Positions 35,674 through 44,372 are shown, numbered from the stretch's first letter. The stretch is 64,000 nucleotides of DNA from Kibdelosporangium banguiense (GCF_017876405.1 NZ_JAGINW010000001.1:9189203-9253202); one strand, 5' to 3'. Numbers and translations: made by a program. Notes: generated by a model from the sequence alone, not told the origin.

Positions 35674-36441
35674 TCAGCGGCCGATGACGAGCGTCTCGTA
35701 CATCACGCTGAGGTCCAGTGACTCGGAGCGGCCCGGCCGGGCATCGCCCCGGCCGGTGTTCTCGACGAGGCGGTGCAGCGACTCCATCTTCTCGTCGAGG
35801 CGGGTCGCGGCCTCGGCGGCCTGAGTCAGCTCGCTGAGCAGGCTGGGCGGGACCTCGCCCTGGTATTTGTAATAGATCTTGTGCTCCAGGCTGGCCCAGA
35901 AGTCCATCGCGATGGTGCGGATCTGGATCTCGACCGGGATGCGGACGGTGTGACTGGAGCGGAACACCGGAATCGACACGATCAGGTGAAGACTCTGGTA
36001 CCCGTTCGGCTTACGGTTGGTGATGTAGTCGCGTTCCTTCAGGACGGTGATGTCCTCCTGGCCCGCCAGCATGTCGCGGATCTTGCCGATGTCGGAGATG
36101 AAGCTGCAGATCACCCGCACACCCGCGATGTCGAGCACATTCTCCCGGATACCCGTCAGGCTCATCGGGTAGTTCTTGCGCCGGAGTTTCTCCAGCACAC
36201 TCTCCGGCGACTTCAACCGCGAGTTGATGTGCTCGATCGGGTTGTACTCGTGGGCGTGGTTGAAGTCCTCACGCAGGATGTTGATCTTCGTGGTGATCTC
36301 GTCGATCGCGAACTTGTAGTCCAGCATGAAGTCGGCGAAATCGCCACGCAGGACACGGATGCCCTCGATACCGGCCGGCGCCGCCGTGGCGGGCTCGAGA
36401 CCGGTGACCGAAGAATGCTGCCAGGGTTTCACCACGTCCAT
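35674..36441 (-). CDS. Small alarmone synthetase-type GTP pyrophosphokinase
   Basis: 255 residues from the ATG at 36441 (MDVVKPWQHSSVTG). One RelA/SpoT synthetase domain: RVICSFISDIGKIRDML, substrate loop DYITNRKPNGYQSLH (138-152) and VEIQIRT...DFWASLEHKIYYKY. There is no HD hydrolase, TGS or ACT domain, so it is a stand-alone (p)ppGpp synthetase of the RelP/RelQ sort. A housekeeping role is possible; its place before a NACHT STAND gene makes an immunity or toxin-type link possible as well. Confidence 0.87.
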   Translation of the reverse strand: MDVVKPWQHSSVTGLEPATAAPAGIEGIRVLRGDFADFMLDYKFAIDEITTKINILREDFNHAHEYNPIEHINSRLKSPESVLEKLRRKNYPMSLTGIRENVLDIAGVRVICSFISDIGKIRDMLAGQEDITVLKERDYITNRKPNGYQSLHLIVSIPVFRSSHTVRIPVEIQIRTIAMDFWASLEHKIYYKYQGEVPPSLLSELTQAAEAATRLDEKMESLHRLVENTGRGDARPGRSESLDLSVMYETLVIGR

Positions 36442-36509
36442 AGTGCCATGACGACCACGCGACGGCCGGGGCACGTCGACCAGCCGCCGTTCTCGCCTAC
36501 ACGCCAGGA

Positions 36510-36540
36510 GCCCGTCTCCCAACGCGAACGGGAGACGGGC
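36510..36540 (-). terminator. Hairpin terminator downstream of the trypsin-like gene
   Basis: Perfect 11-bp arms GCCCGTCTCCC and complement with a 9-nt loop, just beyond the stop at 36549. Confidence 0.75.
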
Positions 36541-36548
36541 AGAACCGG

Positions 36549-37310
36549 TTACAGGGATCCGACGTGCTGGCTGATCCACGAGCGGAAGTGCGGGACGTCC
36601 ACGTAGATCGACGGTTCCTTCGCACAGACCGAACCGCCACCGCTGCGGCTGGTGGCGCCGATCAGCTGCCACCCGCCCGCGACGGACTTGATCTGCGGGC
36701 CACCTGAGTCGCCATAGCAGGCGCCCCTGTTGCCGTCGGTGTTGTTCGTGCAGATCTCCGAGCCCGGCTTGATGTCACCGCCGCTGCACCGGCTGTCGCT
36801 GACGATGGATGTGTCGAGCTCCTGCAGGATTTTCGGCGCGCCGCAACCGCCTTGGGTCCGGCATGTCTGGCCCCAGCCGATGATCCGCGTCGCGGTGCCG
36901 ACTGAGCCTGAGGCACTCGCGATCTTGACCGGGGCCTGACGGACCGGAGTGGACAGTCGCAGGAGCGCGAGGTCGACCGACGAGTCCGGGTGGATGATGA
37001 TCTGCGCGCCGGTGGCGACGGTGCCGCCGGACGTGCGGTTGGTGGTACCGACACGCACGCGGACACTCGACGGCGTCTCACCGTCGAGGCAGTGACCGGC
37101 TGTCACGACCCAGTCCGCCTTGATCAGCGATCCACCGCAGAAGTGGCTGCCCGACCTGTCCTGCAGCGACACCATGAACGAGTAGACCTGCGTCGCGTTG
37201 TGCCCGCCGACGATGGGCACCGGGACGTCACTGGCCTGCGAGGTGCCGGCCGAGGCCAGCAGGGCACCGCAGGCCACGGCCAACGCGGTCAACAGTGAAC
37301 GCACTCTCAT
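36549..37310 (-). CDS. Secreted trypsin-like serine protease (S1)
   Basis: 253 residues. Signal peptide MRVRSLLTALAVACGALLAS..., short propeptide, mature start IVGG (33-36). Catalytic triad H73 (TAGHC), D113 (DLALL) and S202 (GDSGGP). Cysteine pairs as in trypsin. Exported digestive protease, one of several peptidases in this part. The upstream region is 277 bp to the snapalysin gene and includes both promoters. Confidence 0.93.
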   Translation of the reverse strand: MRVRSLLTALAVACGALLASAGTSQASDVPVPIVGGHNATQVYSFMVSLQDRSGSHFCGGSLIKADWVVTAGHCLDGETPSSVRVRVGTTNRTSGGTVATGAQIIIHPDSSVDLALLRLSTPVRQAPVKIASASGSVGTATRIIGWGQTCRTQGGCGAPKILQELDTSIVSDSRCSGGDIKPGSEICTNNTDGNRGACYGDSGGPQIKSVAGGWQLIGATSRSGGGSVCAKEPSIYVDVPHFRSWISQHVGSL

Positions 37311-37524
37311 TGTTTTCGTTTCCTTCCCTGCCCAGGAATTCCGGGATCGGCTCGAAAACTAAGGGCCGAAATCGCGCCTCCACCAGAGCCGCTCGCACGG
37401 TTTCTTTTTTGACTTTTCACAGAACTACCACGAAATGCAGCCATTCCACCGTTCGGCGTACCTCCTTCGTCCTTGGCCATATGTATTTCGGCCGATTCGC
37501 GACCGACTTTCGACCGTGGTGCCG

Positions 37525-37560
37525 ATCACTTCCGAGGTGATGAAATGCTGCGAATTTCCT
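37525..37560 (+). repeat. Leader element, copy 1 (before snapalysin gene)
   Basis: 36 nt that match 38161-38196 at 30 of 36 positions; both copies start ATCACTTCCG and contain GATGAAATGC and GAATTTCCT. It sits 27 nt before the GTG at 37588. Its ATG codes M-K-C-C-E-F-P and is in frame with the gene. Confidence 0.75.
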
Positions 37561-37587
37561 GTCGGCCTGCAACCGAGGAGCGAAACC

Positions 37588-38148
37588 GTGCTTCGACGCA
37601 CATTCTCCGGTGTTCTCACCGGCGCCGCCCTGATAGTGCCAATGGTCGTCGCGGCGCCTTCTGCCACTGCGGCAGTGGACGCCCAGGCCGCCACCACGCT
37701 CACCTACGACGACAGCCAGGCCGCCGAGTTCAAATCGGCAGCGGCCGCCGCGGTCCGAGTCTGGAACGCCAACGTCAAGAAGGTCCGGATCGTGAAGGCG
37801 AAGCCGGGGCAGCGCGTGAACATCCGGGTGATCGCCGACGAGGGCTGGCCCAGCGCCGACCTCGGCCCGGTCCGCACAACCGGCACCGTGAAGGTGTGGA
37901 TCGGACGGGAGGCAGTGGCCGACGGCTATGACAAGGTCCGCATCGTCGCCCACGAAATGGGTCACAGCCTCGGCCTGGACGACGCCAAGCCCGGCCCGTG
38001 CTCGTCGCTGATGTCCGGTTCCACCGGTGGCGTGAGCTGCAAAAACACGCGGCCCAACGCCGCTGAAAGAGCCGAAGTCGAACGCAATTACTCCGGTAAG
38101 GCCTCCAGCGCCAGCAGGAGCGTCGTGGTCGTGGAAGCCGCTTATTAG
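37588..38148 (+). CDS. Snapalysin-type secreted zinc metalloprotease (M7)
   Basis: 186 residues from GTG 37588, preceded by gaggagcg. Signal peptide (MLRRTFSGVLTGAALIVPMVV, cleavage after ATA). Zinc motif HEMGHSLGLDD with H122, E123, H126 and D132, matching the HExxHxxGxxD motif of the snapalysin family. A conserved Cys pair follows. An in-frame ATG at 37540 would add MKCCEFP in front of the signal peptide and is probably part of a leader element. Confidence 0.88.
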   Translation: MLRRTFSGVLTGAALIVPMVVAAPSATAAVDAQAATTLTYDDSQAAEFKSAAAAAVRVWNANVKKVRIVKAKPGQRVNIRVIADEGWPSADLGPVRTTGTVKVWIGREAVADGYDKVRIVAHEMGHSLGLDDAKPGPCSSLMSGSTGGVSCKNTRPNAAERAEVERNYSGKASSASRSVVVVEAAY

Positions 38149-38160
38149 AAAGCGCTGCAA

Positions 38161-38196
38161 ATCACTTCCGGCGCGATGAAATGCCTTGAATTTCCT
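38161..38196 (+). repeat. Leader element, copy 2 (before the dipeptidyl-peptidase gene)
   Basis: Second copy of the element at 37525-37560 (30 of 36 identical), 19 nt before the ATG at 38216. The inner ATG reads M-K-C-L-E-F-P but is out of frame with the gene. Confidence 0.75.
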
Positions 38197-38215
38197 ACCG
38201 ACCCGAGCGGAAACC

Positions 38216-40024
38216 ATGCGACGACTACGAATTGCTGTCACCGCTATCTTAGGCCTGACGATCACTGCGACAGGCGCTCCTGCGTCCGCAGCGCCGCAGG
38301 CCGTGCCGGAGACCAAACCGATCTATTCCTACAAGGACGCCATCCGTGAGGACGTCTATGTCGACGCCCCCATGGACAGCGACAATGACGGCAAACCCGA
38401 CCGGATCGCGATCCAGATCATGCGGCCGAAGGAAACCGCCACCAAGCTGAAGACGCCCGTGATCATGGAGGCGAGCCCGTACTACGGTCAGGGTGGGCTC
38501 GCTCGCGCGCAGCACCAAGCGCCGGTGGGATTCCAGGGCTGGTACGACGAGTACTTCGTGCCGCGTGGGTACACCGTGATCGAGGCTGAGATGCAGGGCA
38601 CCAGCCGGTCCGACGGATGCCCGACCACGGGCGACGCGGCGGACACGACCTCGATGAAGGCGGTGGTGAACTGGCTGAATGGCCGCGCGAAGGCCCACTA
38701 CGCCAACGGTTCCGACGCGGTCGCCTCGTGGAGCACCGGTGCCGTGGGCATGATCGGCGTCTCCTACAACGGAACACTGCCCAACGCGGTCGCCGCGACA
38801 GGTGTCGAGGGACTGAAAACGATCGTACCGATCGCCGCGATCTCCAACTGGTACGACTACACCCGGGATGCGGGAATCGGTTACAGCGGCTGGGATCGCA
38901 GGTATCCGGAATGGCTGGCGAACTTCGTAGCCAACCCACCCGCGACATCCAAATGCGCCGACTACCTCAAGTCCCTCGGCGACAACGCCGGTGACGACAC
39001 CTACGACTACACGCCGTTCTGGGCCGAGCGGAACTACCGGCCGGACGCCGGCAAGGTGAAGGCGTCCGTGCTGCTCGTGCACGGCATGCAGGACTGGAAC
39101 GTCAAGCCCCGCCAAGGCATCGCCTGGTGGGATCTGCTGCAGAAACAAGGTGTGCCACGCAAGATCTGGCTGCACCGGGACGGGCACATCGACCCGGTCC
39201 AGACCCGGTCACGCGAGTGGAAACGCCAGCTGCATCGGTGGATGGACCACTGGCTGTCCGGAATGGACAACGGGATCATGAACGAGCCCATGGCCGACAT
39301 CCAACGGCCGGACAAAACCTGGGAAACCCACCGCAGCTGGCCCGACGCGGCCGCCCGCACCGTGCGGCTGCACTTCGGTCCGGCCGCATCCGGCGTCGCC
39401 GGCACACTGCGGGAAAAACGCGCGACCGGCACTCAGTCGTTCACCGACAAGCGCACCCAGTCCGAGAAAACGGCGATCACCAACTACGGGGCTGCCGCGC
39501 CGAACCGCCTTGTCTACGTGACCGAACCGGTAGCCCAGGACGTGCGGATGTCCGGCACACCTCGCGTGAACGTGACTGTGCGGTCCAGCACGGCGAGCGC
39601 GCCCCTGACGGCGTTGCTTGTCGACTACGGGCCAGGGACAGAGTTCTCCGTGGCGGACTTCTCGCCGATGGAGCTGATGACGCAGAAATGCGATCTCGTT
39701 GACGTGGACCAGCAGACGGGTTGCGCCACACCCCAGGCCGAACGCGCGGTGGCGATCACCGCGAAGGTGATCACTCGTGGCGCCATCGACCTGAAGAACC
39801 ACTCCTCGGCGACCGCCGGCACGCCTCTTGTTCCAGGACAGTCCTATCAGGCTTCCTGGGAGCTGCACGGCAAGGATTACGTCGTCCCGGCCGGGCATCA
39901 GGTCGGTCTCGTGCTGATGGCCAACGACCGGAACTACATCAGCATCGACCAGGCCGCGAAAGCGTTGACCGTCCAGCTCGACGGCAGCAGCCTCGACATC
40001 CCGATGGTCGACGGCAGGATCTGA
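38216..40024 (+). CDS. Secreted CocE/X-Pro dipeptidyl-peptidase-like hydrolase
   Basis: 602 residues from the ATG at 38216 (MRRLRIAVTAILGLTITATG, cleavage after ASA), preceded by gagcgga. Alpha/beta-hydrolase core with nucleophile GVSYNG, acid HGMQDWNV and His in LHRDGHIDP, then the C-terminal jelly-roll of X-Pro dipeptidyl-peptidases (SGTPRVNVTVRSST; GHQVGLVLMANDR). Acts outside the cell on proline peptides. Follows the snapalysin gene by 67 bp and shares its leader element, so the two are probably co-regulated. Confidence 0.9.
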   Translation: MRRLRIAVTAILGLTITATGAPASAAPQAVPETKPIYSYKDAIREDVYVDAPMDSDNDGKPDRIAIQIMRPKETATKLKTPVIMEASPYYGQGGLARAQHQAPVGFQGWYDEYFVPRGYTVIEAEMQGTSRSDGCPTTGDAADTTSMKAVVNWLNGRAKAHYANGSDAVASWSTGAVGMIGVSYNGTLPNAVAATGVEGLKTIVPIAAISNWYDYTRDAGIGYSGWDRRYPEWLANFVANPPATSKCADYLKSLGDNAGDDTYDYTPFWAERNYRPDAGKVKASVLLVHGMQDWNVKPRQGIAWWDLLQKQGVPRKIWLHRDGHIDPVQTRSREWKRQLHRWMDHWLSGMDNGIMNEPMADIQRPDKTWETHRSWPDAAARTVRLHFGPAASGVAGTLREKRATGTQSFTDKRTQSEKTAITNYGAAAPNRLVYVTEPVAQDVRMSGTPRVNVTVRSSTASAPLTALLVDYGPGTEFSVADFSPMELMTQKCDLVDVDQQTGCATPQAERAVAITAKVITRGAIDLKNHSSATAGTPLVPGQSYQASWELHGKDYVVPAGHQVGLVLMANDRNYISIDQAAKALTVQLDGSSLDIPMVDGRI

Positions 40025-40053
40025 AATCCCCAGCCCGGCTCGCATTGGCCGGT

Positions 40054-40833
40054 TCAGACGGTCTTGATCGTGCCGCCGTCGATGACGTAGTCGGCGCCGG
40101 TGATGTTTCCGGCCACATCGGACAGAAGGAACGTGATCAGGGCTGCCACCTCGTCGGCTTCGCTCATGCGACCGGTCGTGATGTTCTGCGCTTTCGCGAT
40201 CTGTTGCACGAAGTCGGCGAGGTTCTGGCCGGCCGCGGCAGCCAACTGGGCGACCGGGCCGTTGGGGTCCTCGTAGACGGTGGTGCGGACCAGGCCGGGG
40301 GAAACGGTGTTCACGCGGACACCGCGGGGGCCGAATTCCTCGGCCAGGGACTTGCTGAGCGCGGTGACCGCCGCCTTGACTGAACTGTAGGTGGCCGGGA
40401 CACCCACAGGCACTCGGGCGACAGTGGAAGAGATGTTGACGATCGCCCCGCGGCGCTCGATCAGACTGGGCAAGGCCGCACGCGTGGCACGGACAGTGCT
40501 GAGCACGTTGATGTCGAACATGTGGGTCCACTGGGCGTCGTCGGCGTCGAGGAAGCCAAGGGTGGCCTCGTCGCCGCCGCCCACATTGTTGACCAGCAGG
40601 TCGATGCCACCCAGCTCGGCGAGCGCGCTGTCGATCAGGGCGAAGACTCCTTCCGCGGTGCTCAGGTCCGCCGAAACCGCATGTGCGCCGGTCTCCTTCA
40701 GCTCGGGCGTGACGCTGCGGGCAGCGCCCACAACCCGGACGCCTTCCCCGATCAGCGCGCGGACGGTGGCAAGTCCGATGCCCCGGCTGGCCCCCGTGAC
40801 GACGGCTGTCTTGTTGGCGAGGTTGAGGTTCAT
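40054..40833 (-). CDS. SDR-family oxidoreductase under MarR control
   Basis: 259 residues from the ATG at 40833, chosen for GGAGG 8 nt upstream. TGASRGIGLA, NNVGGG, catalytic Ser in NISSTVAR, YSSVKAAV (YxxxK) and a C-terminal ADYVIDGG. A typical FabG-like reductase of unknown substrate. A perfect palindrome in its promoter, close to the adjacent marR-type gene, marks it as a likely target of that regulator. Confidence 0.9.
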   Translation of the reverse strand: MNLNLANKTAVVTGASRGIGLATVRALIGEGVRVVGAARSVTPELKETGAHAVSADLSTAEGVFALIDSALAELGGIDLLVNNVGGGDEATLGFLDADDAQWTHMFDINVLSTVRATRAALPSLIERRGAIVNISSTVARVPVGVPATYSSVKAAVTALSKSLAEEFGPRGVRVNTVSPGLVRTTVYEDPNGPVAQLAAAAGQNLADFVQQIAKAQNITTGRMSEADEVAALITFLLSDVAGNITGADYVIDGGTIKTV

Positions 40834-40854
40834 GAGTCCAGCCTCCATGTCGTT

Positions 40855-40877
40855 ATGATCTGAATGATTCAGATCAT
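40855..40877. promoter_or_regulatory. Palindromic operator before the SDR gene
   Basis: Perfect inverted repeat: ATGATCTGAAT (40855-40865), one central G, ATTCAGATCAT (40867-40877). Its 13-nt half GTTATGATCTGAA (40852-40864) is repeated at 41379-41391. Probable binding site of the MarR protein encoded at 40915-41343. Confidence 0.8.
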
Positions 40878-40914
40878 ATCTATCATGGATTGAAGCGAAT
40901 CACCAACCTCGCGC

Positions 40915-41343
40915 TCAGCGACGAGCCAGGGCCCGCTGCAGCAGGTCCTGGAGCGCGTCTTGCTCTTGCCGGGTCAGAACGCTCAGGAGAGGTTCCTCAC
41001 CCCGCAGGGACTTCAGCAGCTGTTCCCGGCGTTCGACGCCGTCAGGAGTGAGCATCAGCTGTTTGGCGCGACGGTCAGTGGGGTGAGGGCGCCGTTCGAG
41101 CAGTTGCTGACTCTCGAGCTGGTCGATCACAACCAGGGCATTGGACGGTTCACAGCCCATCCGGACGGCCAGATTCTTCAAAGTCATCGGCTCGGTCAGC
41201 TCGCGCAACGCGGAGGCCTGCCCAATCGTGAGGCCGAGCTTGCCCACCCGCTCGCGCTGCAGCGCGGAGTTCTGCGTGTCCAGCTCATGCACCAGCTTGG
41301 CCAGCTCCCAGTCCGCGGCCACCTGTGAATCCGACATCGTCAT
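40915..41343 (-). CDS. MarR-family transcriptional regulator
   Basis: 142 residues. Winged helix (LKNLAVRMGCEPSNALVVIDQLESQQLLERRPHPTDRRAKQLMLT) with the DxR-type wing. It lies between the SDR gene (same strand) and the divergent MBL-fold gene; both promoters contain the same operator-like sequence, so it probably represses these genes and itself and responds to a small phenolic or lipid ligand. Confidence 0.93.
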   Translation of the reverse strand: MTMSDSQVAADWELAKLVHELDTQNSALQRERVGKLGLTIGQASALRELTEPMTLKNLAVRMGCEPSNALVVIDQLESQQLLERRPHPTDRRAKQLMLTPDGVERREQLLKSLRGEEPLLSVLTRQEQDALQDLLQRALARR

Positions 41344-41371
41344 GTTCCTAGTCTAACAATCTCCTTCAGGC

Positions 41372-41410
41372 TATGATAGTTATGATCTGAACGGTATCGT
41401 TCATAACTAG
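41372..41410. promoter_or_regulatory. MarR-type operator between marR and MBL-fold genes
   Basis: Contains TATGATAGTTATGATCTGAA and a distal GTTCATAACT, an imperfect inverted repeat. The same core is read in the SDR promoter toward that gene on the other strand (CATGATAG-A-TATGATCTGAA), so orientation relative to the downstream gene is conserved. Confidence 0.7.
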
Positions 41411-41443
41411 ATGCTCGACGCCGCTGGACAGAGGAGTTCACAC

Positions 41444-42334
41444 ATGAAGCTGCTCACCTTCAGGACCACAACCCATCAGGCAACGCCGGCCAGCATCGGC
41501 ACGCCAGTCAACTCGGCAGCCATGGAGGACCTGCTCGGCCGGCCTGGGCCGATCGAGCTCAGGACGATCGGCGCGGACTGGGAGGCCAACCTTTCCGGCC
41601 TGCTCAACATCAAGGATCCCAAAGCCATCCAGGCAGGCATCAAGGAGCGCAAGGAGCCGATCCAGATCTACACCCATGTCGTGCGGCACCCCACACAGGG
41701 TTTCTTCCTAGTGGACACCGGTGTTTCCCGGCGACTCGTGGAGGATCCCACCGGCGTGGGAGTCGGCTGGATGCTGAAGAAATTCGGGGGCATCGACAAG
41801 ATGCGGCCCCAGCAGAGCACTTCGGAGATCATCGAAGCGGAAGGAGCCCCGCTGAAGGGGGTCTTCATGACCCACCTCCACCTCGATCACGTCTCCGGGT
41901 TTCCGGACATTGCCCAGGATGTCCCGATCTACACGGGCGCCGACGAAGCGGAGGCATCCCTCTTCTTGAACATGTTCGCCCAGGGAACCAACAACCACCT
42001 CCTCAACGGAAGGCCCGCGCTCCAGGAACTTCAGTTCACAAAGGACCCCGACGGAAAACTCGAAGGCGTGAACGACGTCTTCGGTGACGGCTCGTTCTAC
42101 GCGATCCTGACCCCAGGACACACCATGGGACATGTCTCCTATCTCGCCCGCACGACGACAGGCCCGGTGCTCATGACAGGCGACGTGTCCCACACCCGCT
42201 GGGGCTGGGAGAACGACGTCGAGCCCGGCACCTTCCTGGCCGAGCGGCAACGCAGCCGCGAGAGCCTGCTCGCCCTGAAGGCATTGAGCAAGCGTCACCC
42301 GAAGATGACCGTGAAATTGGGCCATCAGCCCTGA
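41444..42334 (+). CDS. MBL-fold metallo-hydrolase (lactonase-like)
   Basis: 296 residues from the ATG at 41444, preceded by gaggag. Metal motif THLHLDHVSG (HxHxDH), later ligands in TPGHTMGH and GDVSHT. Overall similar to the AHL-lactonase/AttM group, which opens lactone rings, but the substrate is not shown. Divergent from the marR gene with a clear operator between them. Confidence 0.87.
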   Translation: MKLLTFRTTTHQATPASIGTPVNSAAMEDLLGRPGPIELRTIGADWEANLSGLLNIKDPKAIQAGIKERKEPIQIYTHVVRHPTQGFFLVDTGVSRRLVEDPTGVGVGWMLKKFGGIDKMRPQQSTSEIIEAEGAPLKGVFMTHLHLDHVSGFPDIAQDVPIYTGADEAEASLFLNMFAQGTNNHLLNGRPALQELQFTKDPDGKLEGVNDVFGDGSFYAILTPGHTMGHVSYLARTTTGPVLMTGDVSHTRWGWENDVEPGTFLAERQRSRESLLALKALSKRHPKMTVKLGHQP

Positions 42335-42349
42335 GCCTGGACCCCAAGA

Positions 42350-43246
42350 TCATCTTCGTGTTTCCACGGGGCCTAGATCTCGTGCGGTCCTCGCGAGGGC
42401 TCGGATGGGTTCGGTTTCCGATTCGGTGTGCCATACCAGTGCGTAGGGCAGTGCGCTCATGTCCCGTACGGGCAGGTAGGCGATGTCCGGCCGGACCGAG
42501 TATCGGGTCATGTGGCTGGGGAAGAGGGTGACGACTTCTCCGGTGCTGGTCAGGGTGAAGATATCCTCGACGGCCCGCACTGCCGGACCGCGTTCGATCA
42601 GGCTGCCCGCGCGTGTGTGGGTCGGGATGTAGCTGTCGTACCAGTAGTTCGGAGCCGTCGGAACGTTCACATGCTGGAAGTGGCTGATCGCTTCCAGTGA
42701 GACCGATGTGCGCTGCGTGAGCTCGTGATCGGTGGGCACGGCCAGTACGCGGGGTTCGGCGAACAGGGTGGGGCCGACGGTGAGATCGGGTTCCTCCACC
42801 GGGAGCCAGGCGACCAGCACGTCGATCTCGCGGCGGCGGAGCGCGGCGAACGGGTCGACGAAGGGTGCTTGCTGGAGTCGGAGCTGCCACTCTGGGTGGC
42901 GGGTGCGGAACGTGTCCCAGAAGGGGCGCAGGTCGTAGGCGTTGATGGGGAGCATGCCGACCTGCAGGATGTGGGTGATGCCCCGGGCGGCGAGGCGGGC
43001 GCGTTCGAGGCTGTCGCGCAGTCCGGTGTAGACCGGCCGTAGGTCGTCGCGGAGTTGGCGGCCGAGCGCGGTGAGGCGCACCTGGCGGCGGTTGGAGCGG
43101 TCGAACAGTGCGCCGCCGAGGCGGCGTTCCTGCTGGTTGATCGCCTGGCTGACCCGCGCTTGCGAGACGTGCAGCCGCTGGGCGGTCCGGCCGAAGTGGA
43201 GCTCTTCGGCCAGGGTCAGGAAGATCTCGATATCACGTAACTCCAT
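42350..43246 (-). CDS. LysR-family transcriptional regulator
   Basis: 298 residues from the ATG at 43246 (MELRDIEIFLTLAEELHFGRTAQRL), preceded by gaggcggg. Winged helix then effector domain (VGMLPINAYDLRPFWDTF). Convergent with the MBL gene. Its likely targets are its own gene and the hemerythrin gene or others through the 200-bp intergenic region. Confidence 0.9.
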   Translation of the reverse strand: MELRDIEIFLTLAEELHFGRTAQRLHVSQARVSQAINQQERRLGGALFDRSNRRQVRLTALGRQLRDDLRPVYTGLRDSLERARLAARGITHILQVGMLPINAYDLRPFWDTFRTRHPEWQLRLQQAPFVDPFAALRRREIDVLVAWLPVEEPDLTVGPTLFAEPRVLAVPTDHELTQRTSVSLEAISHFQHVNVPTAPNYWYDSYIPTHTRAGSLIERGPAVRAVEDIFTLTSTGEVVTLFPSHMTRYSVRPDIAYLPVRDMSALPYALVWHTESETEPIRALARTARDLGPVETRR

Positions 43247-43374
43247 ACCCGCCTCGATCTGCAGCTCAGCCAGCCCATCGCGGGACATCATACGAGAACA
43301 CGATCACCATGACGCGGTGTCGCGGCCATGGACGCGGTGAGCGGCCGGGTAAGAAGTCCGAGGTCATCGCGCCT

Positions 43375-43396
43375 GTGATAACCGATGCGTTATCAC
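43375..43396. promoter_or_regulatory. Inverted repeat GTGATAAC-N6-GTTATCAC
   Basis: Perfect 8-bp arms with a 6-bp spacer (43383-43388) between the LysR gene and the hemerythrin gene, about 55-90 bp before the latter. Operator-like; the matching regulator may be the adjacent LysR protein or an unlinked one. Confidence 0.6.
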
Positions 43397-43449
43397 TGGG
43401 CGTTCGAAGTCGTCGTTGATCGGGATCCGATGTCTCAGCACAGTGGACA

Positions 43450-44115
43450 TTGCCCGAAACAGCCCGCGACCTCCTGGATCTGACGATGCCCTTGGACATG
43501 ACGGCGATGCACGCCATGCACGACGCCCTGCGCCGGGAACTGGAGCACATCGCCCGCGTCACCGAGCGGATCGACCACGACCCCCGGCACGTCCTGCGCA
43601 CAGCGATCGGCTGGCAGCTGTTCAAGCGATCGTTGCGTATCCACCACAGTGCCGAGGACGACATGCTCTGGCCAGTGCTGCGCCGGCGGCTGGCAGGCCG
43701 GCCGGACGAGTTGGTGCTGCTGGAGGCGATGGAAGCCGAACACGCCGCCATCGGCCAGGTTGTCGCCACTGTCGACGAACTGCTGACCGCCCCCGACGCC
43801 GACCCGTTGCGGCTCGGGGACCTCACCGACTCCCTGGTCACAGGTGTGCGCGGACACCTGACACACGAAGAGCGCGCGGCGATTCCGCTCATTGCCCGTG
43901 CTCTCAGCACAGCTCAGTGGGCGGCCTTCGAACACGTCCACAGTCAGCGGATCGGCGCCGACGCACCCCAGGTATTGCCCTGGCTACTGGAGAACGCAGA
44001 CCCACAGAACATCACGAGAACGCTGTCCACCCTGCCCGCCTCCGTCCGCACCGCCTACTACACCCGGTGGCGGCCCGACTACTCCGCTCACGATCGCTGG
44101 ACCAGCCAGGCATGA
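43450..44115 (+). CDS. Hemerythrin domain-containing protein
   Basis: 221 residues if started at TTG 43450, 209 from the ATG at 43486. Four-helix bundle with the metal His/Glu positions: MHAMHDALRRELEHI, LRIHHSAEDDMLWP, EAMEAEHAAIG and HLTHEERAAIPLI. Binds a di-iron centre; in actinobacteria such proteins sense or handle oxygen, nitric oxide or iron. Single gene. Confidence 0.88.
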   Translation: MPETARDLLDLTMPLDMTAMHAMHDALRRELEHIARVTERIDHDPRHVLRTAIGWQLFKRSLRIHHSAEDDMLWPVLRRRLAGRPDELVLLEAMEAEHAAIGQVVATVDELLTAPDADPLRLGDLTDSLVTGVRGHLTHEERAAIPLIARALSTAQWAAFEHVHSQRIGADAPQVLPWLLENADPQNITRTLSTLPASVRTAYYTRWRPDYSAHDRWTSQA

Positions 44116-44283
44116 CCGGCTGAGCGGATTTCCCGGCCGTGTCCGTCACAGACGCCCTGCGGGACACGCCCTGACACCGACCACCTCTCCCGGCATCGCC
44201 GGTGTCTGAGCCGTGACAGCCGTATGTCCGGCCGGTCGGCGACTGTGGTCGCAACAACATCACGCACACAACAGGAGATCGAA

Positions 44284-44372
44284 ATGCCTGCTTTCGCCAC
44301 GCCACAGCCGATCACGGCCACATTGACCACCGCGGGCGCCCAGGTCCGGATTGCCGCAAGCTCGGCCCGAAC
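44284..44372 (+). pseudogene. DUF4097-type gene remnant (first codons)
   Basis: ATG 44284 has a perfect aggag site and reads MPAFATPQPITATLTTAGAQ then VRIAAS, the N-terminus of DUF4097 beta-repeat proteins. After about 29 codons the DNA jumps into the Walker A region of an ABC ATPase and the frame ends at a TGA near 44395. The remainder of the DUF4097 gene and the ATPase start are missing. Confidence 0.65.

Noticed and set aside
37311..37360. Third copy of the peptidase leader element before the trypsin gene
   Set aside because: Only GGAATTCCT-like and GGAAAC-like bits match; too weak compared with the two clear copies.
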